DNA from: Pteria penguin
Taxonomy: Eukaryota > Mollusca > Bivalvia > Pterioida > Pteriidae
Direction of reading: 5' to 3'
DNA: 64,000 bases
NCBI GenBank assembly: GCA_035048485.1
Contig: CM068589.1
Location: forward strand, 4,280,501 to 4,344,500
A program made the translations under genes and the position numbers. The notes beneath the pieces are model-generated. The model was not told the DNA's origin, did no database searches, and was given only the letters and a program-made list of their open reading frames with translations. Shown here in pieces: positions 11,401 through 26,400 of the stretch. Position 1 is the first letter of the stretch, and each line of letters begins with the position of its first letter.

Positions 11401-14400
11401 CACATTAGCCAGTTATAATTTTCATCAACAACATTCTCAATCTTCAAAAAAAAAAAAACCCAATGAAAGAAGACCAGGTAATCGAAGTGGTCTAGCCTGA
11501 CTGACGTTTTCCAGGCTACCTCGAGTGTGAGGTTTGGGTCATCACTTCGCCATATCTTATCGAGGACCATTAAGTGTATAATATAAGACTATTTCATTTG
11601 ATTACAGACAGATCTCTGACTTAAATTTGCTATGTGATCTTGACAGAGCTTACTCAATCCCTCATCATATGGTGTTTGATCAAATGGGGCAGAACAGTTA
11701 TGGACGATATCAGAGGAGTAGGAAAACAAATATTGCAAATGATCTAATCAATTCTTTCTAAAACGTATATCATCTAATATACTTTTTGACTCTAGATGGT
11801 GATGTCCCCAGACTCCCATCAAATGGTATTTATATTAGTCAATTGGTTCGGTTTGCTAGAGCCTGCATTAATGTTTTGGATTTCACACAAAAAACTCTCA
11901 GATTACTTTTAAACTTCTTGCTCTGGGTTATAGATATCACAAACTTCCAAAAACTTTTGATAAATTATACAGGCTTATTCAGACATTTTATCTAAATTAG
12001 GAAATGTGATTTTTCAACAATACATATCCACCGGAATTTCCCTTCCCGATTCTTATGGTGATCTAGTGTATAAACTAAGGATGGTCAAAGGCTCCGATAA
12101 TTTCATATCAACTGATTCAAAATTATCAACCTCTTTCAACATCGACGGTATGACCTCAAGATCATCGCTATGAAAAAAGTTCAAAACCTTTTCATAGGAG
12201 ACAAGGTCTAGAACCTCGTCCCCTCTGACTGTTAGTCGGAACTCATATTGATCAAGGATCTGAGCTTGCTTTGAGATGGGCAGAGCATGGTTTACTTATA
12301 TTGATGTCGGTTTACATATTTTTGATAGCAACATATGATTCTATAAACATTTCGTGTATAAAAATTTTTTATGACCTCTCTTCTTAAGAAACCTGTTGAT
12401 TTTTGTTCTCTATATGGAGGATTATTTATAAATTTTTAAATGTGTGCCCTTTGATTGTGCTGCTTTTGTGGTGAGTGGGAAGGTGGGCGCCCTTAAACCG
12501 GTTAACCACACCAATTGAGTGGCGTTTGTTACTTCAATTGACCATCCTAAGTCGGTATCGTAACTGCAGCAAAATCGAATATTTTTGTAATGTCGTTTTT
12601 CTGTGTATATTTTATTATTATCATTTTTGTGTGCAGGTCCTGGGTGATTTGTGTCATACAGCTTTGTCAGATGTCTTCTGTTTTCTCTTTGATTTGTTCA
12701 GACTTTTAATAATATCGTTGGATTGATGATTAACGTACAAATTAGTTTCCAAACCTAATCTATAGAACTGCACACTACTATATTAGGCTGAGTAATCACA
12801 CCTATATGCATGCATCTTCCCCTGATCCTTTAGTAAAAACCTTCTTTTCACAGAATCTTTGTTCTTTCATCATTTACTGTACTGCTTGAAATCATTAAGT
12901 TGAATATAATTCTTTAACAGATACCAATAGAATGGTATATTATTTGGTACTAAAATGATGGTGTAAGAGTGTTTTAATTGGTACCAATAAAATGGAATAT
13001 CTAAAATTAGTACAAACAGGCTGGTGAATTAATTGGTAACAATAGGATGGTGTTTTTATTAGTACCAATAGGATGGTGTATCAATTGGTACCAACAGAAT
13101 GGCATCTGAATTGGTGACAATAAGATGGTATATTAATATAAAACAACAGAGAAAATCCCAGAGGATAGCTCAAACACTTAAGTGATAATAGCAACAAGAC
13201 TCCAAAACAATAATAATATGATAAATATACAATAAAAATATCATATATTTTTTATATAGACCTTGCAAACCCCTCAAACTCAAATTTGACTGATTTCAAA
13301 AGTTTTTGAATATTAATTTCTTTTTTGTTTTTTTGGTGTGAATGTATGCTTGTAAAAGATTTTGAAATTCTTACAACAATCTTTGTTATATAATTATATA
13401 ACAAATTGAAGTAGAATATAATTCCTTTGATATTGTATAAATTATATGTGTTTAAAGTTAAAAATGACTTTTTTGGGGGGTGGGTGGCTGAGGGGAGTAT
13501 ATAATGCCTTGAAATTACAAAGTGATATGATACAAAATGTACACTATTGATTGTAGATAAATTAAAAGAAGAATATATATAATTATTTTTAAATTCTTTT
13601 TTCACAAAGTTTGATTTCAAGAGGAGGCAATTCTAGCATAACGATTCAACAAAGATAATCATAAATACAAAAGACTTCCACCAGAGCGATATACACTGAT
13701 ATATGTATATGTCATAATATTGGGATTTGTATAGTAAGTTTGAGATATCTGGAAATAATGCTTATTTGTGAATAATCTATGAATTGCTATTATCACTTGT
13801 AAATAAAAATGGTTCAGGGGAAAATTCAGGCAATTTCCATCGATATCAATCCTACAAAAGACATATCATTCATCACAGTATCTACTAAATAATGCTACAA
13901 AATCAAATAGGTTAAAATGTATCCATATCTACCAAAACTATAAAATCACTATCACCATAACATCCATGGTAACTAAGCAACAATGATGCTGAGAAATGAT
14001 AATTCAGTGACCTTTAGCCCTTGGTTGACCATGTGACTGGTCAGGTGGTTGTAAGTATTTTGATCCCTCTCTGAGAGAGCCTCCTCTTTCTGCGCTATGT
14101 GATCGTTTTTTGGATCGAGAAAAACGTTTCTTAATTTGTCGAGCTAAGGACATGCCTTTTTTCTTTTCTGCAAAGTTTTATTAATAAATTACAGTGAAAA
14201 AGTTAGGTAGCATTTATATTCAAAACTAGCATTAACTTCTTGTCTTCTTTATTTTCTGCATCATTTCAAGTATGTCATCTTTTTTATACATCTGTTTTTA
14301 AAATAAGACATTTTAGAAAAGACATTCCAATTTTCCATACATGAAGAGCATTCTGGTGCAATTTATCTAAAAACAGGCAACAGTATCTAATTATAGTTAC

Positions 14401-17400
14401 TTGTTTGCTGCTGTCACCATATTTAATTCATGTTACTTGTTTGCTGAGGTAAACATGATGAATTCATGAGATTTCAAGTTCTTTTAATTGATACTGTGTA
14501 ACCAGTCTTGAAAGACACTTCTATAACAAGGTTATCTGCTGATAAAGACCACTTTTAACATTCAAATTCTGTTTTTATGCAAAATAAACATTTTTACAAA
14601 GGTCACCTCTGCATAAAAGTCTCCTTTGTATAAAGGTCACCTCTGTATAAAAGTCACCTCTGTACAAAGGTCACCTATGTATAAGGGCCACCTTTGTATA
14701 AATGTCACCTCTGTATAAGAATCACCTCAGTCTGTATATGGATCATCTCTGTATAAGGCTACCTGTGTATAAGTACCATTTCTTTGTAAGGAACACCTTT
14801 GTATAGGACTACCTCTGTATAGGGTTACCTCTATGTAATGGCCATCTATGTGTAAGGGCCACCTCTGTATAAAGACCACCTCTGTATAAAGACCACCTCT
14901 TTATAAGGATCACTATTATGAATTCCCAAGGTTACCTTTACAAAAAGAACTGAATATTTCACATACATACAGATCATGCTTCCAGCGAATGCTTGACCTG
15001 TTCCCTAGCAACCAAATACAATTATAAAATCTTTTCATGTCAAATCACAACACTCACATAGCATTATGTCACATTAAGCTTCAACTCAAATGTGGTTAAA
15101 ACCTATTCAGTCTTAAATATCATCTTTGAAATGAAATAAAATAATACCTATCCATCAATTGAAAATAAAATAATATCTATCCATCAATTCAAAATAAAAT
15201 AATACCTATCCATCAATTGAAAATAAAATAATACCTATCCATCAATTCAAAATAAAATAATACCTATCCATCAATTCAAAATAAAATAATACCTATCCAT
15301 CAATTCAAAATCAAATTTTAAAAGTCAGTATTACCTGAACCTTTACACTGAGTATGTTTTTTATATACATAACAATCTTTTATTCCCAAAAGACTTCTCA
15401 AGTCTTTTTTTCTTGGGGAGGTATCTTTGTTTAGGTTAGGGATTTTTTTTTTGTGTCTTTGTTTTGGTCTTGTTGTTTTGTTTTGGTTTTTTCTTTTTTT
15501 CTTTTTTTTTTTTTTTGGGGGGGGGGGGGGTGTCTGTATCTACTTATCACAGAATGTCTAATACAAATTAAGTTTTCCACAAATTAATGAATATAGATAA
15601 AATTTCCAATACTGGGTTCTTATTCCTACATTAACAAACCATAAGAGACTGATACGTAACTGATGATTCAACAAATTCTACCTGACTCTAGACTCAGTTT
15701 TGAGGAGCAACGAAAACTGAACCAACACGTCTAATAAATCTACTTTATGGAGAAGTAATTCAGAAAATAAGCCAACCACAAACAAAACGAAAATCATGAG
15801 GAGTGAAAAATTTGATATCCAAAATATTCTGTATAGAGCAGCAATCTGAATATTGAAATCAGTGTAATAAAAAATTTTATTGGATAATAATAATTGTTCC
15901 TACCTCGATGTTCTCCTTGGTCTGGTGACGGCGGATGTGTTGTTACCATGGGAACGCCCTCACTGTGAATATCCTGTGATGGAGAACTCTCTGTTGTCTG
16001 GAAAGAAAAACTAGAAAATTGACAAGGCTCCTGTATTTTGTACACTTGTAGAAAGCCACTTTGAGGTATGCTAAAGGCGATGTAGTACTAGAGAAAAATT
16101 CCTGATGATTTCATACAGAATATGTTTGCAATTCATATTTCACCCAAAAATGCACACCACCTTCTTTAAAACATTTTGAACTAAATTTAAAACTAGTAAG
16201 AATTTAAGTGATATTTTTCTTAGTGATTTCATCACTATTAAGTGAAGCTAAACTGTAGGACATATACATGTATATAAGTACATAGTAAAACTGAACAATA
16301 GGATATAGATCATCATATATAGCACACATACACTACACATGTAGCACACATACACTACACATGTAGCACACATACACTACACATGTAGCAAAAACTACAC
16401 AAGAATACCAAGAAAACTCCTACATAGTAATTTGATAATTCAAGCCTATATTTATTTTCTGAAACCTAAATTCCTCAACAGAGTAACCTATTATCTGGAC
16501 TAGAAGAGAAACCTCATGAGCTTACACAGTACCTTAAAAGTTGGAACTATAAATTTAAAACTTAAAGCTATAAACCTTAAAAACTTAAAACTGTAAATCT
16601 CAAAAATTAGAATTATAACCCTCAAAACTTGGAGCTATAAATCTTAAAACTTAGAGCTATAAACCTTAAGCTAAAACTTAAAGCTATAAACCTTAAAAAC
16701 TTATAGCTATAAATCTTGAAAATTAGAGCTATAAACCTTAAAACTTGGAGCTATAAACCTAAAAACTTAGAGCTATAAACCTTAAAAACTTAATGCTGTA
16801 AATCTTAAAAATTAGAGCTATCAACCTTAAATATTAGCGCTATAAATCTTAAAACTTAAAAAGTTATAAACCTTAAAGTTATAAACCTTAAAATGTTGCT
16901 ATAAACCTTAAAATTTTGAACCATAAACCTTGAAACTTGGAGCTATAAACTTTAAAACTTAAGAGCTATAAACCTCTACACTTAAAGCTATAAATCTTAA
17001 AACTTTTTAAAGAAGTTATAAACCTTAAAACTTACAGCTATAAACCTTAAAACATAAAGTTATAACCCTTAAAACTTAAAGCTATAAACCTTAAAACATA
17101 AAGTTATAACCCTTAAAACTTAAAGCTATAAACCTTAAAACATAAAGTTATAACCCTAAAAACTTACAGCTATAAACATTAAAACATAAAGTTATAACCC
17201 TTAAAACTTAAAGCTATAAACATTAAAACATAAAGTTATAACCCTTAGAACTTAAAGCTATAAACCTTAAAACAAAAAAGTTATAACCCTTAAAACTTAC
17301 AGCTTATAACCCTTAGAACTTAAAGCTATAAACCTTAAAACAAAAAAGTTATAACCCTTAAAACTTACAGCTATAAACATTAAAACATAAAGTTATAACC

Positions 17401-20400
17401 CTTAAAACTTAAAGCTATAAACCTTAAAACATAAAGTTATAACCCTTAACACTTAAAGCTATAAACATTAAAACATAAAGTTATAACCCTTAAAACTTAA
17501 AGCTATAAACCTTAAAACATAAAGTTATAACCCTTAAAACTTAAAGCTATAAACATTAAAAACATAAAGGATCAAAACAGCAATATTTATTTATGAGCAA
17601 AACTTGTTACATGCTTTTGCTCTGTTTATGGTCTTTAATGAAAACAAAAAAACCAAATCTGCATTATCATTATCACAATATAAACTGACCCATGTATTTT
17701 TGAATAACCTAGGTTTAAGATTCTAAATAAAATCTTAATTAGCAATATTGGGATATCTTTTTTATACCAGTATGTTTGTTTTGAAAAAAAAGTCAAAATG
17801 ACAACATAAACTTTAACTAGGCCATCCAATATGCATTTTTACCTGAATTACCGGAACATTTTTTGAGCAAGAAGGCATATGTGAGCAAACAGGTGTGTCC
17901 TTGTATGTATGAAAAGAATGAGACCATCAGTCAGTATGTTATATGTATGAACCTCTACCATTTACTTTCTATACAAAATCACTGCATTATATCTTTGAAA
18001 TATATTTTGATCATGCACTTCATTCCACTTACAGTATCAGCACATGTCCAAAGTTATAGATAAAAGTCTCTGTGTCTTTAACTGTCATGTCGACACTAGT
18101 ATCAAGTTTTTGTTTAAATAATATTTAAGCCAGCCTGGCCTATTGGTATCGCGCTCGCTTCCTGATTGGGAGGCCGGGGTTTGATTCCAGCTCTGGTCAT
18201 GCCGGTGTCCTGTCTTTCGGATGAAACAGTGAAAACCGAGGCCCCGTGTCGTGGTATGCATGGCATGTTAAAAATCCCTCACTGCTTTGGGTAGGTCCGT
18301 TGCAAAGGTCAAAATTTGTATGCCATGCACCTCGCAGATGCTGTCATCATATACATGAAATACTCGTGGTCTGACGTTAAACGAAAATCAATCAATTAAA
18401 ATAATATTTTCTTTCTAAACAAAATCGAAATATCATATCATAACCCTGTCCACTTTCCCATTTAAATCACTATCATTTCAGATTTTGACTTATTGATGTC
18501 TACATTTTTTTTTCTATCCATGTTGTCATCTGATGTCAAATCTCACTCCTCTGATGGTACTGAAATTGTGAGAGACCCACGAGGAGTGAAGATTGAAACC
18601 CACACTATAAACCTATTTTGCTAACCATGCAGAAACAAGAAAATATGGAAATATTACAGAACATGGCATGATAAACACGGCAAAATCCAAAAAGCATAAT
18701 TATTATAACAAATCTGTTTAAGAATGGCTGGGAATGTGTCAACTTATAACCATTTTTCAAAAGTATGACCCTTACCAAACTGAAAAAACACAGTGACTCA
18801 GGACACAGGAGTCTCTATATCTCGTGTTGATTTGAAGGACATGCAGTGCGGAAATCAACACAATGCCATATTTTGTATTCTCAGTACTGCGAATCTCAAT
18901 ATAACACCAGTAATCATGCACAGGACATGTCCAAATTCACACTCATCATTACAAACTGTAATTATTTATCTATTTCATGCCATGTATGTGTCTACATCCC
19001 ACAAGTTTAAATGCATGTATACTGGTATATATTACACACACATACTGAATTCTAAATTAGCATTTCACAGGCATTCAGGAATCATTTCAACGGTGTTATA
19101 TCATTGTTTAGTGAATGAAAAAAATGCACAACACCTAGTAAAAGATTTCCCACAATGCCAAAGTCTAGGTTCATTGGTCGACTACAGCTGTAAACTACAC
19201 TGGGAGTATCTCACTTACATGGTACCATCTATATAGTGGAACTTATATGGTGGTATCTATATAGTGGAACCTATATGGTGGTATCTATATAGTGGTACCT
19301 ATATGGTGGTATCTATATAGTGGAACCTATATGGTGGTATCTATATAGTGGAACCTATATGGTGGTATCTATATAGTGGAACCTATATGGTGGTATCTAT
19401 ATAGTGGTACCTATATGGTGGTATCTATATAGAGGTACCTATATGGTGGTACCTATATAGTGGTACCTATATGGTGGTACCTATATGGTAATGGTCAGCG
19501 AGTCAAACCACAATTTAACAAATTTGAGAATCAAAACAGTATTTTTTTGTTACTTTATTCAGCATCATGGAAGCAGGAGGTGACTTTTTAGGAAGTCTGA
19601 GGATTGGATCCTGTATCATCTACTCTGAACACCAGCATCCAAAATGCCCATTACCCCAGGTCCATTGTAATCAGGTTATTATGTGCTTTATTCACTGTGT
19701 ATTATGCACATCATTTTCCAGAGCACATACTTTTTAAGTTTTGCTATAATAACAGAAATTCTACATTAATGCTCCCCCCCCCCCACTTTCCCAACCCCTT
19801 TCTCAAAAATTTCATAAAAGTCATATACATGTAATTAACCATTAGAATTTACAGTTTCCTAGAATTTGAAGCACTACTGACTCTGGATTCTGACCTTGAC
19901 CTTGAGACCTACCCTCTTAATTCCGGTAATTATAAGCGTACTTGTCTTGGAGGGAGTTTTAGTCTTATGCTTTCGTTCTGTCAGCTCCCTGATGGCTGCC
20001 TCGGCTACCGATTCCCTGCCATTCACTAGAATAACTTCTGTAACACACAAAATGATTGGACAAACAATTAACTATGTGCAGGCTGGTTATGTTAAACAAA
20101 TGCTGATTGGATAAAACCAGAGTATGATCTAGTTATCTGACCACATGCTAAAAATAACTTTAGTGGCTAGGTGTAGGTTGCCCTTACATACATAAACTCA
20201 AGTCACATGTCATGCTCTCAAACCTGTTAACCATAGAATATTTTTACAAGTTTATTATTTCAAAATCATACCTTTTCAAATGTTGGCTCCCCCAAAAATT
20301 AACACTTTTGAAATACTGAAGAAAAGATTTCAGATTTATGTCATTTATAAATGACTGTTTAAAGGGATTCTCCTCTGCCACAAATTTCTTTTTTCCAACA

Positions 20401-23400
20401 CAAAGACAGCATAAAATAAACCCTCTCATGAAATTTCTTAATTCTTCTATGGTTAATTAAACTGTAATTCAAACATTCCTATACACATAAATGCATTCCC
20501 AATACACATCCTGAAACACCACTTACTCTTGCCGATAATGAACTTTGTCTGTGGTCTGAAACAGTTATCACATGATATAGGACATATCAAATAAAGTTTC
20601 AACTGAGGCTAAAAGAATTCCGGTTTCCTTTCTCAGACCTAAAATTTTTATTAAATCTGAGAGATGCATAATGTATTTTTCATCCTTGAGGGGATTAATT
20701 TAAAAAAGGCTGGCATAGTATTTTAGTTTTCCTAAGGAAATCCACAGAAAATGTTTGAAACCTCTCTTGTATGTGTCATAAAAATGTGTAGGGCAGGGAA
20801 ACAGAGACACAGTCAGCCTGAGAAAGACATCCTTCATGTCCTGTAGCCTCAGACAATATATATTACTCTACTGAGATTGGTTAAAGAAGAATAGGTCACT
20901 CCTAGCTGCTCTCATTCTCTTAACAAGACAGAAATGCTTTACAATAGGAAGGTACGTAAGAGTGTAACAAGAGGCCCAAGTGGGCCTATATCGCTCACCT
21001 GAGTATTTAGCTTATCAGTCATGCATGAAGGAAGAATTATTTATTTTTGCATTACTGTGACTAAGTCAACACAAATGTTGAAAATATGTCAAATTTTATT
21101 TCAGACCAGAATAAAAAACAACAGTTTTTTGCACATCCATTCAGGTGATTTTGATATTCAGCATTTGCTTTGTCTCTGCAAGATGTGATTCAGGGCAACA
21201 AGTTTGTCATTTTCTTTAGGTGGGGCCTTTTGTTGACTGATTTCAAGTCTGGGTCATGAACAACAATTATTTCAAATATTGTCCATGATCCAATTCAAAA
21301 TGGCCTAATTTCATATGTTGAGAAACATCTAAAAACTTATTTAGATGTGTAAAGAAATGAAAAAAAAAATCTGACCACAGCGGGATTTGAACCCCTACTC
21401 CCCATATTTTAATTACCAAGTGGTATATGTACCATTGTGAGACCTAGTTTTTAGACATGGTGGCACCACCTGTTGACCAATTTAGATGAAATGTAAAAAT
21501 TGACAAAGGGCCTATAGTACTTAGTGTATACCATGTTTCATTAAAATCTTTCATGTGGTATAAAAGCAGAAGTTAAAAATGTGAAAAATTGTCCCTATAC
21601 ACCCTCATTTGGAAGTCTTAAAAAATTCATAGAAAATCCAAATATTGAGAAATTGACAAAATTCTTTTAAGATAAGATTCCTTATCATAATTATGATCCA
21701 AATAGACCATAAGAAATCATCATTATCAATTAACTAGGAAATATGACACTTTTCTGCATTGAAATCACCAAGTCCAAAAAAATGTCGAAAAAATTTCTAA
21801 AATTTGATTTTGGAAGGGAACCAAAATGACAATACTTCTGCACTCATTCCTCTAGATCATTTTTATGCATTCTGTTTGTCTCTGTATACAGCCAGTATGA
21901 AGAAGAAGATTGTCAAAGGAGGGTATTCTTTTGTGACCTACTTTTGACTGTGGTGGCGCCACCTGTGAAGAGGTCTGGACATAAATGACAGAATCTGAAG
22001 AGGATCATATGGGCTTTATTTCTACAAAGATTTATTAAAATCCTATTAACAGTTTTGCAGAAAAAGTTGAAAATGTGAAAAATGGCCAACTCCCCCCCTT
22101 TTATTTGGAAGTCTTAAAAAATTCATAAAAAATCCAAAAATGGAGATATTGACAAAATTCTTTTACAATAATATTCCTTACCATAATCATGATCAAATTA
22201 GGCAATAAAAACTCATCATTATCAATTAACTGAAAAACATGACACTTTTCTGCATTGAAATTACTAAGTCAATAAAAATGTCGAAAAAACGTTAAATATT
22301 TGATTTCAGAACAGAACGAAAAATAACAACACTTCTTCAGACATCCCTCTAGATCATTCCTATGTATTCGGTTTGTCTCTGTATGCCCCCGGTCTGAAGA
22401 AGTTTGTTAAAGGAGGGTACCCTCTGTGACCTACTTTTCCCTGTGGTGGTGCCACCTGCTGACGGATCTGGACAAAAAACAACAACACTTGTAGGGGACC
22501 ATGAGTACTTAATGCATACCACATTTCATCAAATTCTGTTTAGTAGTTCTGAAGAAGAAGTCGAAAATGTGAAAAGTTAACGACGGACGGACAACGATTG
22601 ATCACAATAGCTCACTTGAGCCTTCGGCTCAGGTAAGCTTAAAACATCCTGTTTTTAAATTTTTGACCGAAAAATCCATGTTGAATTCTACAAATCAAAG
22701 CATATCATTCCAGTAGAATGATTATAATCACATATTAAATGGATTTAATATCCAAATATAAAATACAGTACTATTTCATGGGCATGTATTTCCTCTTTAA
22801 ACCGTCCCCCCCCCCCCCCACAAAAAAAATCTGATTTTGATTTTTGGTTTGTTCACTTGCATGAAGCAAGAAATTTCCAGAGCAACCAGATCCTTCTCTA
22901 AACAATCTTACATCTAAAAACACCAATGAATTTAACTGTTACAATTTGATTGGCCAATGATATTTCATGTATCATTCGAAATGGCCAATGATGTTTGAGC
23001 ATTACCAGAGGATGATAAAGAGATTTCTTGAGTAGGAACACTACTAGCGTTAGGGGATAATCTGTCTACACTCCCACCTTCTGAGTCCTCAAAGTCAAAC
23101 ACATTCCTCTTCTCAACATAGTTAGGTGATTCTGAAACAGACAATGTGAAACAAAAAATTAGAAAAGTATGTGTTCTTATGGAGGAAAGCATGGGTATTT
23201 GGATGAATCTGAAACTAGAAATATGTTCCAAGGAAAGTATATTATGACAATGTCTAATTTCAAGTCAATGACTATTATGAGCCTGATATTGAACATTTTG
23301 ACAAATAACTTGATGGACAGACAGAAAAGCAGGTAGAAAGACAAACTTTTGGTAGACAAAATGATTCCAAAGTGCCACATGCATTCAAAACAACTTTCAA

Positions 23401-26400
23401 CAAATTTACAATTTAATTCTTATACCAAATAACTGCATACCATCTATTTGAGCATCATATCTTGCATTTAAAGGTTTCTGTGTAGTTGTCGTTGTCGTGG
23501 TAACCAAAGTGCCCCCTGGTGTTTTGGCTTGATTGACTTGTATAGTACGTTTCGGTGAGGAAAGTTTATCATTGATTGTTATACCCATGGCTTCGAGTTC
23601 TGATGTGTCCAGGGACAGGAACTGTAATGGAATCACACTTGTTGAAAATTAGGTCACACAATAACATTAATAATAAGATCTTGTCATTCAATTATAAATC
23701 AATTCACAGTAACTAACAGGCCATCATAACAGGGCCTCTCCACAGCAATATACCAACTAATATATACCACTGCACCTATAGGAATCACATACGTAAATTT
23801 TGCTGTAATCTGTACTGTGTTGAAAATGTCACCCTGATTGGGTTGATACTACAGTCATAATCTACCAATATGAACTGTACTCAAAAGTTGAGCGTTATAC
23901 TTCATGATAATTGTGGACATTTTATATGAATCAACTAACTAGAAAAAATTAATTATCATATTGAATTTCAAGTAAGAAAGAATGATTAAACATTGAGGCT
24001 GATGAATAGAAAATATACAATGTAATTACTGAACACAAGTGCCCCCCCGAAGCAACGAGGCCAGAGAGACAAACAGGCTGGCAAAACACTATGGAATGTG
24101 AGAATGAATTTTCCTCTCTGGAGACAAATCAATTTAATATAAGAAATCAGGCAGTGCTAGCGTTATCTTTATCTTCCTTACATTGTGATGATCACTTAGT
24201 CAATAAGTAGGCGTGGCCTAGTGGTATTGCGTCGGACTCCTGATCGGGAGGCCGGGGTTCGAGTCCCGCTCTGGTCATGCCGGTGTTCTGTCTTTCGGAT
24301 GAGACAGTAAAAACCGAGGCCCTGTGTCATGGTATGCATGGCACGTTAAAGATCCCTCACTGCTTCGGGTGGGTCCGTTGCAAAGGTCAAAATTTGTATA
24401 CCCCGCATCAGGCAGATGCCATCACCATATATGTGAAATATTCGTGGTGTGACGTAAAACAATAATCAATCAATTTTATTCCCTAATGACATATTTGAAA
24501 TATTTTGCTACTTAAATACTGTCATAATGCATACCAATAATTATTTAAATATCAATACATCAAACATGTCACAGAACAACACTCAGTCTTCTGATAATTC
24601 TCTAAGTAAATCCCTACTCTCAAATACTTCTCTTAAGTATCAATATCTAGTATATATGAAAAGATTCTGTCTGTATGCCCCCCACCCCCACCCCCTCTCC
24701 ATCTTCAAAAATCATCAGATATAAAAGATATCCTCCCTGCACTTGCCCCTTCTCCATCTTCAATATGTATTAAATGAATTGAACTTTTGGCTGCACTCCT
24801 TTCCCTCAATATTCACAATTCATAAATACCAACCCCCCCCCCCCCCTCCATCTCATAAATTCATCAATATAATATATTTGGCAGCATGCAACCCTTCCAT
24901 CCTCCCCACCTTCAATGTGCATCACTAAACAGAATAATTAAATGCCAGCCAAACTCTTCAACATCTTTTGCAATCATGCATAACAAATCAAAGTCTTCTC
25001 ACTGCCAGCTGCAATCAATTCCCTATTCCAGCTATAGTATATACAGACCATAAATAAATAAACACTCCCCACATTCCTGTCAGTCTGGCATGCAGCATCA
25101 CAGTAATAGCTGTCTACATTGCTCGCACTGAGAAGCAATAAAGACATAGCATCTAGCACTGGGGAAAATGTGGAGTATGATTAAATGGCTACTTCCTGAC
25201 AGATTTATGAGACTCTGATGAGAAAATGACAGAAGGAAACCCTAGCACTGCTTTATTTATCTGACTGTGATTTAGGTTTAGAAACTGTGCTATACAGGTA
25301 TCATTCTTACACTATAAATGGACTGATGTGAAAGGATCAAAGGTCGGACTTGGCATTACTGTGACTGATTAAAGGACTTAATCTCAGCATACTAGTCAGT
25401 ATATATGACCTAAGCCTCAGTATGACTCACCCTTTCATAATATTGTTGCTAGGCATTACCATGAAAATTTATATTTTTCATTGAACAAGGAATTCTCATA
25501 CTGTAAAATGTCTTACTTAAAGGTAACATAAGAAAACTTGACAATAAGATGGGTTCCTACCTTGAAAATAGGATGGGTTACTACCTTGACACAAGGAAAG
25601 GTTACTACCTTGACAATAGGATGGATGCCTACCCTGACAATAGGATGGGTTACTACCTTGCCAATAGGATGGGTTACTATCTTGACAATAGGATGGATTC
25701 CTACCTTGAAAATAGGATGGGTTACTACCTCCAAAATAAAATGGGTTCCTATCATGACAATAGGATGTGTTACTACCTTGACAACAGGATGGGTTCCTAT
25801 CTTGACAATAGGATGGGTTACTATGTTGAAAATAGGATGGATTCCTATCTTGACAATAGGATGGGTTCCTACCTTGACAACAGGATAGGTTCCTACCTTG
25901 ACAATAAGATGGGTTACTATCTTGGCAATAGGATGGATTCCTACATTGACAATAGGATGGGTTACTACCTTGACAATAGGATGGGCTACTACCTGTACAA
26001 TAGGATGGGTTCCTAACTTGACAATAGGATGGGTTACTACCTTGACAGTAAGATGGGTTCATACCTTGACAATAGGATGGGTTACTATCTTGACAATAGG
26101 ATTGATTCCTACCTTGACAATAGGATGGGTTACTATCTTGACAATGGGATGGATTCCTACCATGACAATAGGATGTGTTACTACCTTAAAAATGATATGC
26201 TTCCTACTTCAACAAATAGTTCGGGTTAATGAGTTTTTCATCAATTTTTTCAGTCATATCACGACATGGAAACAGCAGGTAACCAACCTTTCAAACATAG
26301 CAGTGCAATCGGGGGGAATCGCACCACAATCGCCTCAGTCCATGCACATCATCTAGTCTGACAATTCTCCACAATATAGCACAAGATAAACTTACACTCA

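Noticed and set aside
18793..19236. 147-codon plus-strand ORF, non-repetitive
   Set aside because: No recognisable domain, no splice partners, runs into the 28-bp array; antisense to the gene and within intron 12.
20272..20315. A second candidate small exon (44 nt) with usable splice sites in intron 11
   Set aside because: It does not restore the frame with or without the 29-nt exon, and two of its three frames have stops.
25513..26356. ORFs of MGYYLDNR-type or NPSYCQGS-type repeats
   Set aside because: The 24-bp array is open in several frames on both strands; pure repeat, no domain.
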